In this document: piece after piece, positions 39,501 through 52,285 of the stretch
Layout of the letters: each line of letters begins with the position of its first letter
How positions within the stretch are numbered: the first letter of the stretch is position 1
From: Tridacna crocea
Taxonomy: Eukaryota; Mollusca; Bivalvia; Cardiida; Cardiidae
Assembly: GCA_943736015.1 (NCBI GenBank)
Contig: OX031065.1
Span: forward strand, 2,177,501 to 2,241,500
Direction: 5' to 3'
DNA length: 64,000 nucleotides
Position numbers and translations under genes: made by a program
The notes under the pieces: model-generated
Database searches by the model: none
Seen by the model: only the letters and a program-made list of their open reading frames with translations
What the model was told of the DNA's origin: nothing

Positions 39501-39853
39501 ACTATAGGACTACAACATCGGTATCCTCCGTGTTTGGCGTACGTCAGGATCAGGCTGCAGTAAGTACAGCCCGATCTCCGACCTACTCCACCACGGAGGT
39601 ACAATACTTGACTGTCCTAAAACATAACTTACTCCTCAATCTATACCCTATTCTAATACGATGGGACCAGTATATCACCCCCAGTTTTCAATGGAAGAAC
39701 TTTACTAATCAAATAAACATTCTGTAAAACACATAACCGCTTGACAAGCATTCCGTAGTATGAATTGCCCTGAGGAAGACATCTTTGAAAATATTGTGGA
39801 AAGAAGAATAATTTGCTGATATCCAGTCTAAAATTTTGTAGTGTGATTAAGAC

Positions 39854-40864
39854 TTAACCTCTCTTTGTTATACCCTCCATTAGTTTTGTAATATACGTTG
39901 CCAAATACTTAATCGTACTTATATCATTATTACTCATGAGATTGTAGAATGAAGCATGATCTCTCTGGCCACTGTACCAGTTGAACAAATGATTTTCTCG
40001 GATTTCCTCAAATTGTGGACATTCGAAGAAAGCATGATATTCATTTTCAAGGATTAAGTTATCCTGAAAATGACACAACCTGTCTTCCCTAGTTATATTA
40101 TAATGTCCTCCCTGTTCAATATTGAGTGTGTGATTTGAACATCTAAATCGGGCCATAGCTCTTCTCGTGACAAAATTTATATCAATTGAAAGGTATTTTT
40201 CTGGTGATAAAAATGTTTTATAACATTTGTAGGTATCACATCGTGATGAAGAATCTATATCACTGTGCTATGTCTGTGTCATACAGTCTGTCAGTCGTTG
40301 CCTAAAAGCTCTTAGAAACATCAACGTCCCCAACATCTTGGGCAATCCACACGTAACCAAAACTGTATCTGAATAGCAATTCCTTAACTTCCCTTGCCCA
40401 AGTCCGTCTCCCACTAATGTCGATATCTTTTAACATTTTATAACAATTTAATGGGTATCTATAGTGTGGCATTCTTAATATTTGGCACCAGTACCTTACA
40501 CATTTTGAAAAATAATGAATACATAGTGGAAGTCGTCCACATTCGCCAAGCACCATTGAAGCATTTGTAGTAGAATTAAGTCCTAGGAAATACCTACAAA
40601 ACTCAATTTGAGACCTTTCTGTGATATCACTATGTGCAAAACCCCATATCTCCGATCCGAAAGTAAGCATAGGAACTACCATATTATCAAAAAGTTGGAA
40701 CATTTCTGTCCATGGCCAACTTTATCATGCAAATCAAACCCGGTAACTGGTATTTGACCGCTATGTAAGCCAATTAAATTATGAGAGTTTGATCCCTTCT
40801 GGCAGTGAAATCGATAACATATGGATTGATATATTGACTGGCGATCTCTGCAAACCTTTTGCAC
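39854..40864 (-). pseudogene. LINE 3' fragment: RT thumb and C-terminal region
   Basis: Reads 40864 to 39854 in three frames. 40703-40302 has MVVPMLTFGSEIWGFAHSD, FCRYFLGLN and GECGRLPLCIHYFSKCVRYW, the post-catalytic pattern of many bivalve and cnidarian LINE polymerases. 40156-39854 has MARFRCSNHTLNIEQGGHYN, REDRLCHF and ECPQFEEIRENH, the C-terminal domain. The frames are not continuous and the 5' part is absent. It differs from the LINE at 38740, so it is a second family. Confidence 0.75.
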
Positions 40865-41039
40865 TTAATAGCCCGAATTTCGCGCTTCGAGTGTAGAGGG
40901 TTTCGATTTATTGGAAAACAACTCTGCGAGATATCTGGGATTGTAAATTACTGGGGTATACAAAATCTTGTAGGCTTTGTTTTCCTTTCAGGTCTTACAA
41001 TTTGATCTGCCCCAGAGTTTACCGAAAGCACGCGTTTGA

Positions 41040-41180
41040 AAACTTATGGTCAGCGATAGAAATGCTGGTGACCAGTATTTGCTCTTTTTCAAGCAATGTT
41101 GTCATGCCTTATTTGATACAAATTCAATAATTTGAGCCATGTTTATTGTGTTGCCTACAATTGCTTTTAAATATTGGAGC
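41040..41180. repeat. decayed TTAA-MITE remnant
   Basis: The central GAAATGCTGGTGACCAGTATTTG and right-half words (TTGTGTTGCCTACAATTGCTTTTAA) remain, without termini. The following 41181-42244 shows nothing recognisable. Confidence 0.5.
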
Positions 41181-42244
41181 AGTCATATATTACCAGTTCC
41201 TGAAGAGTTAAAAAAAATACCCGCAGGACAAGTTTCTTATGATGGGACAAAAGCCGGGGGAAGAGCGCGACACGAACGTTCGAAATGTAACGGTATGCAC
41301 ATGATTATGTTTACTGCATCTTTGGAATTTTATCCCTGATTTTTTCATCATTATTTTAAATTCAATCTCTAAAAATGGTACAATAGTAAAAATGCTTCTG
41401 CTGGATACATTTCTGAATAGCTACCCACAAAGTTAGGGATAGTATGAAGAGGTGTCTCTTGTTACAATGTTTTGGAAAAAAAATTATCTCCAACGTGTAG
41501 CACAGAGCTATTACATAGTCAGCAGACGGCATTTTATTGTAATTGTTTTGTATAGCATCGTCGCAAATACGTATATTAGGCTGGGAAAAGTGTGGCGGTA
41601 GATCAGACCACACGGGTATCGTCTGATCTATCATAAACAAAACAACCGAATACAAATTGTACTTTTTAACCTTTATGTTCAATAGGTCAGTTCTGTTTAG
41701 AATAATTTCGTCATTTTTTTTAGAAGAAGTCAGTGTGTTTTGTGAGCACACGGTAAACAGAAATCAGCATGCACATTGTGTTGGAAAATCAAAATTAATT
41801 ATCTTTAGTGAAGTCAGAAAGCTTATTTATTGTTCTTTAATATGGCGTAGTTTTCATTCATTTAGAAAATACATTTTTAGCGCTTTTTACACATTTTTAC
41901 AGCAGCTATATCATATTTTTTTTCTTTTTCCCTGATCATTCGCATTGTGCCGAGTTCTCCGATGATCACCGAGTCTCACTGTTAGATAAGATGCCTATCG
42001 GGTATCTTGATTGGTGTTACGTAATGGTATACATTGACATACGGACCCCATGCTATGTTCGTTTAGATATACAAGTACCTACATAGTAATGGACTGAAGT
42101 CTATAGCCTGGTTATTTGATCAGCATCCTAGTGAAATATAAATCAAGTATCGTATAGATCTGATATAAGATCAGACGTTTTTTATGAGATTATTTCTAAG
42201 GATTTAAAGTCAAGTTTAACAAGATTTTGTATAAGGAATTCCAA

Positions 42245-42492
42245 GGTAAACGGTCAAAAGCCCCTCCGGTCATTATCCCCTACCTCCAAAACAGGTAAGG
42301 CGGTCAAAAGCCCCTTTGCGATTTTGCAAGGGCGGTCATTATCCCCTTCATAAAATTTTAAAGGCGGTCAAAAGCTTCTCCGTGATTTCGCAAAGGCGGT
42401 CATTATCCCCTTCATCAAATTTTGAAGGCGGTCAAACCCCCCCCCCCAATTTCAGTAGCAGACAATAGTCCATATGAGTGGTAACCATGCCG
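42245..42492 (+). repeat. CGGTCAAAAGCCCC repeat, copy 1
   Basis: Built from alternating GGCGGTCAAAAGC and GGCGGTCATTATCCCCTTCA words separated by short GCGATTTTGCAAG or AAATTTTGAAG spacers. It is very similar to 44404-44646 (+) and to 45958-46108 (−). No coding sequence. Confidence 0.75.
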
Positions 42493-43728
42493 TTTTTAAA
42501 CTGAAATGGACGTACATGTAAGTTCTCAATATAACAAATGTAAAAGAATACTTTGATCGTAATCACAACAAAACAGAGAATACTTCAAGACGTTATAGAT
42601 TTTTTTCTTGCTATTTATTTTTATGTTGTTTCGCGCCAAAAACGGCGCAAGAGCAAAGTTCTTAAACCTTTCTATAAAAATAAGGAGGAGAATGGGTCAG
42701 TAACTTTAAATCAAAATGGACGCAACTTCCCATTTTGCTACAGAAATTAAAATTATATTGAAGTGAAGTAAAGATATTACAGAATACTTCAAGACGTTAT
42801 GGATTTTAATTATTTTAGAAGAAAACGTGTTTTAGACGATGAAATTTTTTTCCCTTCTGAAATTCTATATGACAGACCGTTATCGGAAATCCTTGGGGAC
42901 CAGATTATCGATGAATTCCAAGGGGAGTAATTCTTGCTCGACCTGCAGCTGAATGTTGGGGATTGCTAGTGAGCGAACTGCATGAATTTACCCCCACATA
43001 TTTGAAAATTGGTTTATTGCACTACAGTTCACATATAACGATGTAATTGAAAGTTGATATACAAGCACCTGACTTTTTTATTCTATGTAATTTACGACCA
43101 GTAATAAGAGGTATACCTTAAAGGCCCAGGGAAGATTAAAGATAAAGAAAAAAGGAAAAGCTTTATTTAGTTTCAATAAGGTGTTATTCCGCTTTCAGCT
43201 ATATTATAGTTATATCACTGCTACAAGTCATTTGTTAATGTGAATTTTTTGTTATAAGTCAAGTTTACGCATGTCAAATGACCAGTCTGCCTCATGATTC
43301 AGGTATAGATTCATAGCTGATTGATGACCTGCTTGGTATTATTTATTTGTAGTATGTAGTTATTGATAACAGAGAAAGAGAGAGAGAGAGAGAAACGGAT
43401 AGAAAGACAGACAGAAAAATAGAAAGCCTAATCATTAGAACATTTCAGGACAGTCTGATCTGAATCTACACCCATCGCTAAAGAGCACTGAATCGTGTCT
43501 GACCTACTATGGGTTTTGAAGGAGAACACAAATATAATGAAAATAAAATGTTACTTTTCCATGAAAAGCAGACGGATATGTTTTTAATCAGATCATGTTT
43601 CATTTCTTGTAACCAAGGTATATGTAAAGTTTGACTGAATTTCTCCTTTTTTGTTATGATCACGCGGCACACATATGACAGAAAATAAAGCGGGGATTTC
43701 TAAATTTAAAGTTGGTCAACCGAAGCCT
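42493..43728. other. gene-free stretch
   Basis: Contains two GAATACTTCAAGACGTTATGGATT-like direct repeats (42579 and 42782, about 20 bases) and an (AG)n run at 43373-43394. No supported gene. Confidence 0.5.
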
Positions 43729-43957
43729 TTAACTCTTTACCACACGAGAAAATTTTAGACTGGTCCAAATTGAAAGCATTTGCAGACAACAAAATAAAGG
43801 TGACTGAAAAATTGAAATTTGTTCTGGGAAGGGTAGAAAACACTGCGGGAAAAGGAGAAAATGCTGGTTACCAGCATTTTCTCCTTTTCCCACAGTGTTT
43901 TCAAAAGGCTTCTCTCTCAGGGGTATCAAAAGTAGGGATTGTGTGGTAATGGGTTAA
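43729..43957. repeat. TTAA-MITE, full length
   Basis: Ends TTAACTCTTTACCACACGAG and GTGGTAATGGGTTAA. The stem carries the ACACTG/CAGTGT variant on both arms, the same subfamily as 32403-32631. Confidence 0.87.
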
Positions 43958-44403
43958 GGTACGTGAACACTTATATATGTAGCAATAAACTGTGAATTTA
44001 TCGATTCATTAACAACTATAACTATTTTCTTCACGTTTCCCTTCACCTCAATATATTGGGGTGATTTCTTTAAAACACTCATCTTATTCAAAAAACAAAA
44101 ACATTTCAACTGACTATAACTCTGTAAATGCAAGAAAAACACCGAAACCTTGACCTTTTAGGACATAACTGTTATTTTTTGTGCATTTTGATCGTCTGAT
44201 GCAATGTCTTGTTGACATCCATTCTTGCTTTCCCTGTTTAACCCTATCGGCAAAAAGCAGAAATAACTTTTATTTGCTCACGACAAAGATCAAGATCAGA
44301 CATCACATACTTGTAACATGCAATCTTATTTCCAAGCAATTCTGGTCGCCTGTTTACTCAAGCGTACAAGGCAAAACTCAACCTGAGTTTCAATATTCGA
44401 ATA

Positions 44404-44646
44404 GGTATACGGTCAAAAGCCCCTCCGGTCATTATCCCCTATCCCCAAAACAGGTAAGGCTGTCAAAAGCCCCTTTGCGATTTTGCAAGGGCGGTCATTA
44501 TCCCCTTCATAAAATTTTAAAGGCGGTCAAAAGCTTCTTCGCGATTTCGCAGAAGCGATCATTATCACCTTCATCAAATTTTGAAGGCGGCCAAAACCCC
44601 AATCATCAGTAGCAGACAATTGTCTATATGAGTGATAACCATGCCG
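44404..44646 (+). repeat. CGGTCAAAAGCCCC repeat, copy 2
   Basis: It parallels 42245-42492 from GGTATACGGTCAAAAGCCCC to AGTAGCAGACAATTGTC and ATAACCATGCCG. The apparent 143-aa frame at 44181-44612 runs through it and is not credible as a gene. Confidence 0.75.
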
Positions 44647-44734
44647 ACATGATCCCCTCCGAAAACATGAAGTCTGATTATCGCTTTAAAAGCTCTATAC
44701 AAATTCTGAAAGTGTGAAATTGTCCGATGTGGAT

Positions 44735-45105
44735 CCGATGATTGTTGATTGACTGTATGTTATTTAACGCCGTTTTCAACCGTATTTAACGCAGAGGCCA
44801 GTTTACCTATCAATGCTTTACCAGATTGCTTTTTTATCCATTCAAATCAGTAATTTATCCATTAATCCGCAATTATCTTCCAAGCCAGTGGCTGCTTTCT
44901 CACATAACAATTTGAGTGCCAATGGGCAGCAGTGACAGGTATGAATCCTATCATCAATCCTCAGAAAGGAAATGTCATCGAAACGGCGACACCCAGCGGC
45001 TCGCAAAAACGGGTCGACATGTTCCAAAGGCATTTTATCAATTATGGTTCTTGGAATTAGGACTTGAGTCCTACACTTTACCACTGAGCCCTGCAGGATC
45101 ATGGA
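44735..45105 (-). mobile_element. tRNA-like SINE, antisense and diverged
   Basis: On the − strand the head reads GGGCTCAGTGGTAAAGTGTAGG (A-box-like) near 45095. The far end at 44741-44780 reads GTTGAAAACGGCGTTAAATA then CAGTCAATCAACAA, the conserved SINE core tail seen at 30735. The B box is unclear. Confidence 0.5.
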
Positions 45106-45157
45106 AATAAATGAATAGCATTCAGGAAAAAATCAAGACCACGTTGGAAACAGTGTG

Positions 45158-45200
45158 GATCAAGATCAGACTGCGCAGACAATACGGTCTGATCTTGATC
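45158..45200. repeat. GATCAGACTGC palindrome, good copy
   Basis: Arms GATCAAGATCAGACTG and CGGTCTGATCTTGATC (one mismatch in 16) around CGCAGACAATA. Related words recur across the window. Confidence 0.65.
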
Positions 45201-45957
45201 TACAAATGAAGCTATTCTTAGTTAATTTCTTTGTAGTCCCTTAGAAATATTTCAAATGTGACCGCCTGGAGAAAGCAGGCTTTTTATTTTTTTTTACTGA
45301 AAATGCAATAATGCTCGGTACCAGAAGTTCCTCTTTTTCCCACAATGTTTAGATCCTTATCATACAAAAATCACACAAATCAAACACTAAGAGCCACAGT
45401 GTCCTCTGCCAACACTTTAAAAGTGGACAATTAGATAAAAGTTTGTTGTTTGGTGACGAGTTTTGGGCGAAAAATGGACTAAAATTATTCTTGTAATTGT
45501 ATTATTACTTTATTCTTCATTGAAAAAGTCTCCATTGAAAAAAAAAATCAAAATGAAACATATGTATTCAGAGTATCTTATATGAGTGTTTTGTGTATTG
45601 TCTATTGTCATCTTTATCGAACGAATTGACCAAAATTATATGGAAAGAGTCTTGGTATTTAATACATGACTCGTACATTTCGGTTATTTATTTTCTTTAT
45701 ACTGGAAAAGGTGTTGTCTTTACATCTATAAAAATGATTGAGACAAATTGAGGACGGATTAAGAGTATTATCTATTATGATGAAAATTTATGACACGTGT
45801 ACATGTTTAATGTGTAAGACCGGCAGGAAACCACCATCGAGCAAAGAAAAAAAGGGGGAGGGGGATAGGGATGCACGACACAGGTAAGACACTCTGACAT
45901 GATTTCATTTCTTCGTTAAAAATCACAACGGAAAACGCTAGCCTATTTAAAGGGGCT

Positions 45958-46108
45958 TATGTCCGCCTTAAAGACTGACCACCTTTAAAATTTGATGAAG
46001 GGGATATTGACCGCCCTTGCAAAGTCGTGAAGGGGCTTTTGACCGCCATACCTGTTTTGGGGGTAGGGGATAATGACTGGAGGGGCTCTTGACCGCCATT
46101 CGAATTCC
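45958..46108 (-). repeat. CGGTCAAAAGCCCC repeat, copy 3 (inverted, shorter)
   Basis: GATGAAGGGGATATTGACCG and GTAGGGGATAATGACTGGAG are reversed versions of the words in copies 1 and 2. Confidence 0.7.
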
Positions 46109-46119
46109 AATTTGCCCCC

Positions 46120-47640
46120 CCCCCTCCTCTCTGTAGCTTTTAACTTTCAAATGTGTGATGATTTATAGCATTTCAAAAGTATTTTATGGCGACAGCTCAC
46201 ATATTCATGTTTCCTCACCATTTTCAATCTGATCAAATGTATTTTCTCCCTTTCATGTGTTTTCAAAAGTCAATAATTTAAACCTTTTTCCTACATGGAG
46301 AACTTTTTTGACTTCACTAACTTTAAAAAAAAGCAATTTCAGAAAAAAAAAAGAAAAAAAATCAAAAGTAGCTCAATTGATATTCTTCACTTTAAAAAAG
46401 TAGAAAACATTGTAGGAAAAGGAAACAGTGCTGGCTATTGGAATTTCTCACAACGTTTACAAAGGCAAATTTTTTTCTGCTGGTTTCAGTAACATATTGA
46501 TATTGCAACGTCTATTTTTTCTAAACCAAAAGAATTTCGACCCATAAAATAAAACCGATTCGGCCCAAGATCAGACTGATTCATTGTATTGGTTTATTGA
46601 CTACATTTCTTGTGCATTTTACTTTTGGTCAATTATTATGATCCAATAGTACAACAATCTCAATCTTCTTTAGAAATAAAGAATTTAAAAAAGAAAATGC
46701 AATTTAAACAAATTTATGCTAACAAACGAAAAAAAAGACGATACTGGGGAAAGGGTACGGACACCCCCCCCCCCAAAGACATACCCCCCAGGACATACCC
46801 GCCAGGACAAACCCCCATGGACAAAACCCCCATACCCTTAACTGAAAAGTGGACAAAACCCCCATGGTTTTAAAATGATTCTTTTTGTACAACCATGTTA
46901 AAGTTGAATAAAATTTACTGCTTTAAATACTTGTTGGGGTTGTAAAAAATAATGTTTACGTATAAGTTAAATTGATTTGATAAGAATTTTTTTTTCTTAA
47001 CATTGTGCTTTATGATCAAAAATGTCTTTTTTTTTTTTTTAAATTGTGCTTTATGACTAAATATTTGTTGTTTTGTGTATACATTCATAATAAATTCATT
47101 TAAATTTTTTATATATTTTTTTTCTTATCTGGTGCTTTTATATGTTAAAAATCTACTACTAGACATTAGTGAATATTACAGGTGTAAACTTGCAAGTCAG
47201 GTGTCTTAATCCCTTCTCAACACCTGCCTTACCCAAGTCTGTATAGATGGTTATTTATCACATAACCTCCCTTGTTTTCGGTGTAATATATCCATAACGA
47301 ATTTTCTTATCACATGCACGTTTGATATCACATTAGTGTGATGTAATTTTTTATGTCAATTTTCACGTATTTCATAGAAGTCAATGGGTTTTATGGATAT
47401 TACCGCGGGTGCATTTATGAATGTTTTTACATCATTTAATCTGTATTTTGTGAAATGTCGTTATGTGATAAAAAGAATCTGGCATTCGTGGACGTTTGAG
47501 ATGAAATTTCATTAAACTCGTCACAGAAAGTGTTATTAAGCTCTCCAAAGGCTCGCTTAATAGCATTTCCCTTGACTCGTTTAATAAAATTTTATGTCAA
47601 AAGCACACTCATGTCTGATCCTGTATTTCTGTGATTTATA
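46120..47640. other. gene-free low-complexity stretch
   Basis: Includes a decayed MITE hairpin (about 46378-46470), a C-rich ladder of GGACA(A/T)ACCCCC words (46757-46866) and T-rich runs (46985-47125). The frame at 46610-46873 is composed of these and is not credible. Confidence 0.5.
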
Positions 47641-47725
47641 GGGTAGAAAACATTTGCCGTAAAGAAGAAAATGGTCGTTACCAGCATTTTCTCCTTTTCC
47701 ACACAATGTTTTTGAAAGAATTCTG
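47640..47725. repeat. decayed TTAA-MITE centre
   Basis: GGGTAGAAAACATTTGCC and GGTCGTTACCAGCATTTTCT retain the hairpin core; both termini are missing. Confidence 0.6.
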
Positions 47726-47821
47726 TAAATCTACAATCCTGTCAAGACTGGTTTATCAAAGTTTGATTTATCAAACTATCGGGTGCTGTCGTATTTGTTT
47801 ACTCTGTCCTTCAAATGTTTT

Positions 47822-49434
47822 AGCTCACCTGAGCACCAAATGCTCAGAGTGAGCTATTACGGTCACTCACCGTCCGTCTGCGTCCGTGCGTCCGTCGGTC
47901 AGTCGTCCGTCTGTTCACATTTCTTTATTTACACTCAAGCATCTACAAATATCAACCAATCAGCACTAAACTTGGACAAAGTATACTACTCAACATTCGC
48001 TAGTGATCACCTTCGCACTCGGGCGTTAAAGCATTTTTCGGGCCTCTGCGAATGTTAACGACCTCAAGAACGTGAATTAACCCTATATACGAGATTTCAT
48101 GACGGTTTTCTTTCTGATTTCTGATCTTCTAAGAATTCGGGCGGTTAACGGGAGAAAATGTGTATTAATTAATCAGTATATTCACGCGCCGTTAACGCCC
48201 GGGTTTGTACCATCAATATCCTCGATTCGGGCCTACCTTGTAAACAACGTTTGTCCTTGTCAGAGTTTCCCTAGACTCCGACCATCAAACTGTAGGAATT
48301 CGTACCATATTCGATCCTTTTCATGGCATGTCTTTGATGATATTAGTACACCACAAACAAACCTTTGCACGGAATCTCAGTTAATTGAGATCTGAACAAA
48401 AATTCAGCCGTGAAATGTACTTTAAACCAGCTACATCCCACCCACTTTTTAACGTGACCGGTCCGCCTCGCTTGATGTAGATCGAACCCTCTGTCGCCTT
48501 CAGTTACAGTAATTCATATCCACGCATTCATCCTAGTTGTAATCTTCCAAACGTGTGCAAGTTTATTCCACACAAGTCAAGTGTGTATTAAAAATCAACA
48601 GAAGTGTATTTACACCGAGAGAATCAAAACTGGCATACAGGACTAACGGCCCTTTTCTAATCGTAACAAAAACTTCTTCGCCGACTTCCGGTTTTGACCC
48701 ATTTACGTACAGTACATTTGAAGTTCTCTTATTTGTTTTTCTATGGAAACGTTTTGCTATCTGTGCAAATTATTGTTAAAATACCTTTACATTATGCAAT
48801 AATAGCGTTAATTCACGTCTTTTTCGGTCGTTAACATTCGCAGAGGCCGTCAAAATACTTAAACACCCTCGTGCTTCGCACTCGGGCGTTAAAGCATTTT
48901 TCGGGCCTCTGCGAATGTTAACGACCTCAAAAGCGTGAATTAACCCTATGATAATAAAGCTACTGAACCTGCAAATGTTCAATACTATAATGACGTCAAG
49001 AATTTACGTCATTGTTACGTCATGAACCAGCAGTTTTACCGCCCTAGGAATTATGAATGAAATGGACATTATATAAATACGCAATGTTAGATTTTCAATG
49101 AAAAAAGCAGTTAGATCTAGTAAATTTGTCATCTCAAGTCAGGATGACTCCAAACTTGGTATACATATGTTTCTAGCAATATTACAGAGTACAGTGTGCA
49201 AGAGCATTAACTCTACCTAGCGTGGATTTTGAGTAATTCCACTTCGATCTTCATTTTTACAGTATTTCTTGCTTGATCGGAACTTTGAAGTCTCAAATCA
49301 AATTGCGACAATTTGCTTCTTCCGTTTCATTATCATTAGGCCTTGAATCCTAATATTTGTTATCTATCTTTATTTTAGACGTTTACTGCTTAGTACTCAG
49401 GTGAGCGATATAGGACCATTATGGTCCTCTTGTC
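47822..49434. mobile_element. CTCACCTGAG...GGTCCTCTTGT element, second copy, with nested repeat B
   Basis: The left end AGCTCACCTGAGCACCAAAT forms a hairpin with TGCTCAGAGTGAGCT, then an early GTCCGTC microsatellite. The right end is CTCAGGTGAGCGATATAGGA then ATGGTCCTCTTGT. Repeat B (48011-48950) is nested inside. Confidence 0.6.
48011..48950. repeat. dispersed 0.8-kb repeat, copy B, with terminal direct and inverted repeats
   Basis: Both edges (48011-48086 and 48873-48950) carry CTTCGCACTCGGGCGTTAAA then GGGCCTCTGCGAATGTTAAC. Near the right edge, 48807-48848 is the reverse complement of 48904-48946 with few changes, so it can form a stem of about 40 bp. The site 48889-48892 is the empty TTAA matching the MITE-filled site in copy A. 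Confidence 0.78.
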
Positions 49435-51315
49435 TTATAGTTTCATATTTCTGAAGTAGACCAGAGGGGAAACTGAAAAAAAAAACAACTCAAAATGATA
49501 CTTTTCAGTGAATCTGTTAACCCTTCGAAAGACATTTATCAAACGAGTAACTAATGGATGTTTGTCACAATGTAATTATATGTCTATGAGTGAATGAATT
49601 AGTTTGAAGTTTAAAAAGAGGATAAAAGTCTAGAAGTCTCCAAACTAAAAGCATCAGCGGGCGAAAAAGTTAAAAAAGCTCGAATGATAGAATTTGTCTT
49701 TGAAATGGGGAAAAACTGTGAAAAGCAGAGAAAGTGTTCGTTTTCAGCTTTTCTCCTTTCCTATGTTTTCAAAGCCCTTCTTCTGCAAAGAAAGATGGGA
49801 TTGTCGGATGCATAGATTTGCACATGAGCAAAATTTTCCCAGGGGTTTTCTTTCTTTAAAGGTCAAGGCTGTATCCTTCATTTCTTTGTTTAGGAAACCA
49901 TTAAATATTGTCTTACTACAAGCCCTTGTAAAACTATCAAAGTAAATGAAATATACAAAGTATCAGGCTTCATAGCAAATGCAACTGAATTTAAAGAATT
50001 GCAGTGGGAAATTTCTCCATTTGTTTCAATGTTTCTGTATTTATAAGCTTTAGCATCAGCTACTTTCAAGATAAAGGTTTAATACGCCCCAAACACGCAT
50101 ATGCCTCTTACTTGTTCAAATATGATTGGATACTTTTTAACCAACCACGCTCTTGGGTTCATATATCTCCCCGTCCCCGCACTGTGCGAGCAGCAGATTC
50201 TCTTTGAAATCAGACCGACAGCATCGCAGTTTATCAACATCTCAAAAAAATAAAATTCAACTTTAATCCAGACCAGTGCAGACCAGTGCTCGAAGATAAA
50301 GGCAGAAATAACAAGAAAAGGTAGGATATTTTTAATGTATTTCATTTACATTCAATAATTTTGATTTGTTGCTTTATCGGCATACAGTTCACATTTCGAG
50401 TTATCTGTGAATTCGAAATACAGAGTTTTGAAGCCGCTGCAAATGTCTTTGTTTGTTTAAAGGACAAATTGGTTTATCTTGCTATAATAACAATAATTTA
50501 ATAATAATAATAATTATTATTATTATTATTGATATGTTTAGTATGTTCATCATGTTTATTATTATGTTTAATAATAATAATGATTATTATTATTATGTTT
50601 AATACGTTTATTATTTTTAATGTTATGTTTAATTATTATTATTATTATGTTGTTGTTGTTTTCAATTTTGTTTATGTTTATTGTTTTTAACATTCAATAA
50701 TTTTGAATAATATCACGTCGTAGTTTTGATTTTACTCCCTCCTTCGTAGCACTCAATTCGAGTTAGCTGTGAATTTGAATATCAGCAGATTATCGTGATC
50801 ATTGCAAATGTCTTTGTTTTAAGTACAGGTTGGTGTGTTTATCTGTAAATGTCGAACATGGCCTTATGGCAATACATAGAAAACAATACAGCAGAAGCTC
50901 TGCTTGCTCGTATGAACCATCAGAACTGCCGGTTTATCGTGTTTATAATTCGTCCTATTCCAACAGTTAAAATTTGCAGATATGTTCCAATCTGAACAAT
51001 ATAGATTTAGATCAGACTGCTCACGCATTAAGTTATCGGGTAAATGTATAATCATTACATGTATTTCACTGAACATTAGGTCTTCAGTGCTGTTCAAACC
51101 ATATAGATGTAGATCAGACTGCTCAATATCGAGAATTAATGAAGTCGATGAATATGTAATTGAACAATCAATATTTCAATATGCATGAGACGGAAAATTC
51201 TGAACAGTATAAATAAAGATCAGACTGCTCTAAATCGAGAACTGATGTAGTTGAAAATTATGTTTTCGTATATATCACCATTATTTCACTGTACGTGAGA
51301 CTGACAATGCTGAGT
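49435..51315. other. gene-free stretch with AAT/ATT microsatellites
   Basis: (AAT)n runs adjoin (ATT)n runs at 50494-50530 and 50568-50600, and an (ATT)n run sits at 50633-50648, forming AT palindromes. A decayed MITE is at about 49700-49790, and GATCAGACTGCTC words repeat at 51010, 51113 and 51217. Confidence 0.5.
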
Positions 51316-51453
51316 AAGGAGAAAATGATGGTTACCAGTATTTCTCCCTTTTCCTGCAATGTTTTTTTTAAGAACCTTTCCCAAAGTCACTAAAACGCCG
51401 GTTTATGTGGTCAAGGGTAAACTTTAACAATGCTGTATATGTCTTTCGGTACT

Positions 51454-51681
51454 TTAACCCTTTACCAAACGACAAAAATTTAGACTCATCCAATTTGAAA
51501 GCACTTGCACACGTCAATATAAATGTAACTCAAAAACTGAAACTTCTTTCCGGCAGGGTAGAAAACATTGTGGGAAAAGGAGAAATGCTGGTAACCAGCA
51601 TTTTCTCCTTTTCCCACAATGTTTTCAAAAGACCTTTATCCGAGGATCGTAAAAACCAGTGCTTGTTTGGTAAAGGGTTAA
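51454..51681. repeat. TTAA-MITE, full length
   Basis: Ends TTAACCCTTTACCAAACGAC and TTTGGTAAAGGGTTAA. The stem is AAAACATTGTGGGAAAAGG with a perfect partner; the inner left arm is one A short. A decayed hairpin of the same family lies just before it (51316-51375). Confidence 0.87.
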
Positions 51682-52083
51682 TGAGCTGTGAAGATGTTGA
51701 TTAGACTGCACAGGTTGAATTTACCCAGTTATTTGAATAATAACTTTTGTCAAAATTTCACTGAAAGGTAAACTTGACCATGCTGTAAAAGACCACAGGC
51801 ACTGTCTGTTAGAATGAAGCTTAAGATCAGACTGCTCACAACAAATCATATTTTAATAATTACATGTTTTGTATAAGGAATTTTTATTATTATTGTTCCT
51901 GTTGTTGTTATGAAGTAGTAGTAGTATTAGAAGTGCGCTACTTAGTAGTTGATAATAGAAGACAACAATATTCAGTCAGAAGAGCTGAAAAAATATGAGA
52001 GATCAGGCTGCACTATCTGTGCAGATTGATCACGTTAATTTGTTAAATAAAGCAACTAGGCTTGTAGTCAAAGCCTTAATGTT

Positions 52084-52285
52084 AACCTTACCCAGGCAAT
52101 CCCCAGTTTTAACTACCTCAAGAAAAAAGCCTTTTGAATTATTTCTGATAAATGGTAGAACACATTCTTCCAGCAGAAAAAAAATGTTGTTTACTTGCAT
52201 TTTAACCTTTTCCCATGATGTTTTATGTCTGCAGTTGCTTTGCACCTGAACAAGGATAAATGATTGTCATTTGGTAAAGGTTTAA
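52084..52285. repeat. decayed TTAA-MITE
   Basis: TTAACCTTACCCAGGCAATC at the left and TTTGGTAAAGGTTTAA at the right; the centre is largely lost. Confidence 0.55.

Noticed and set aside
41362..41751. 129-aa − strand frame and overlapping 92-aa + frame (41657-41935)
   Set aside because: No domain, signal or repeat support on either strand; likely chance frames in AT-rich DNA.
44181..44612. 143-aa + strand frame
   Set aside because: Its C-terminal half is the CGGTCAAAAGC repeat; no domain features.
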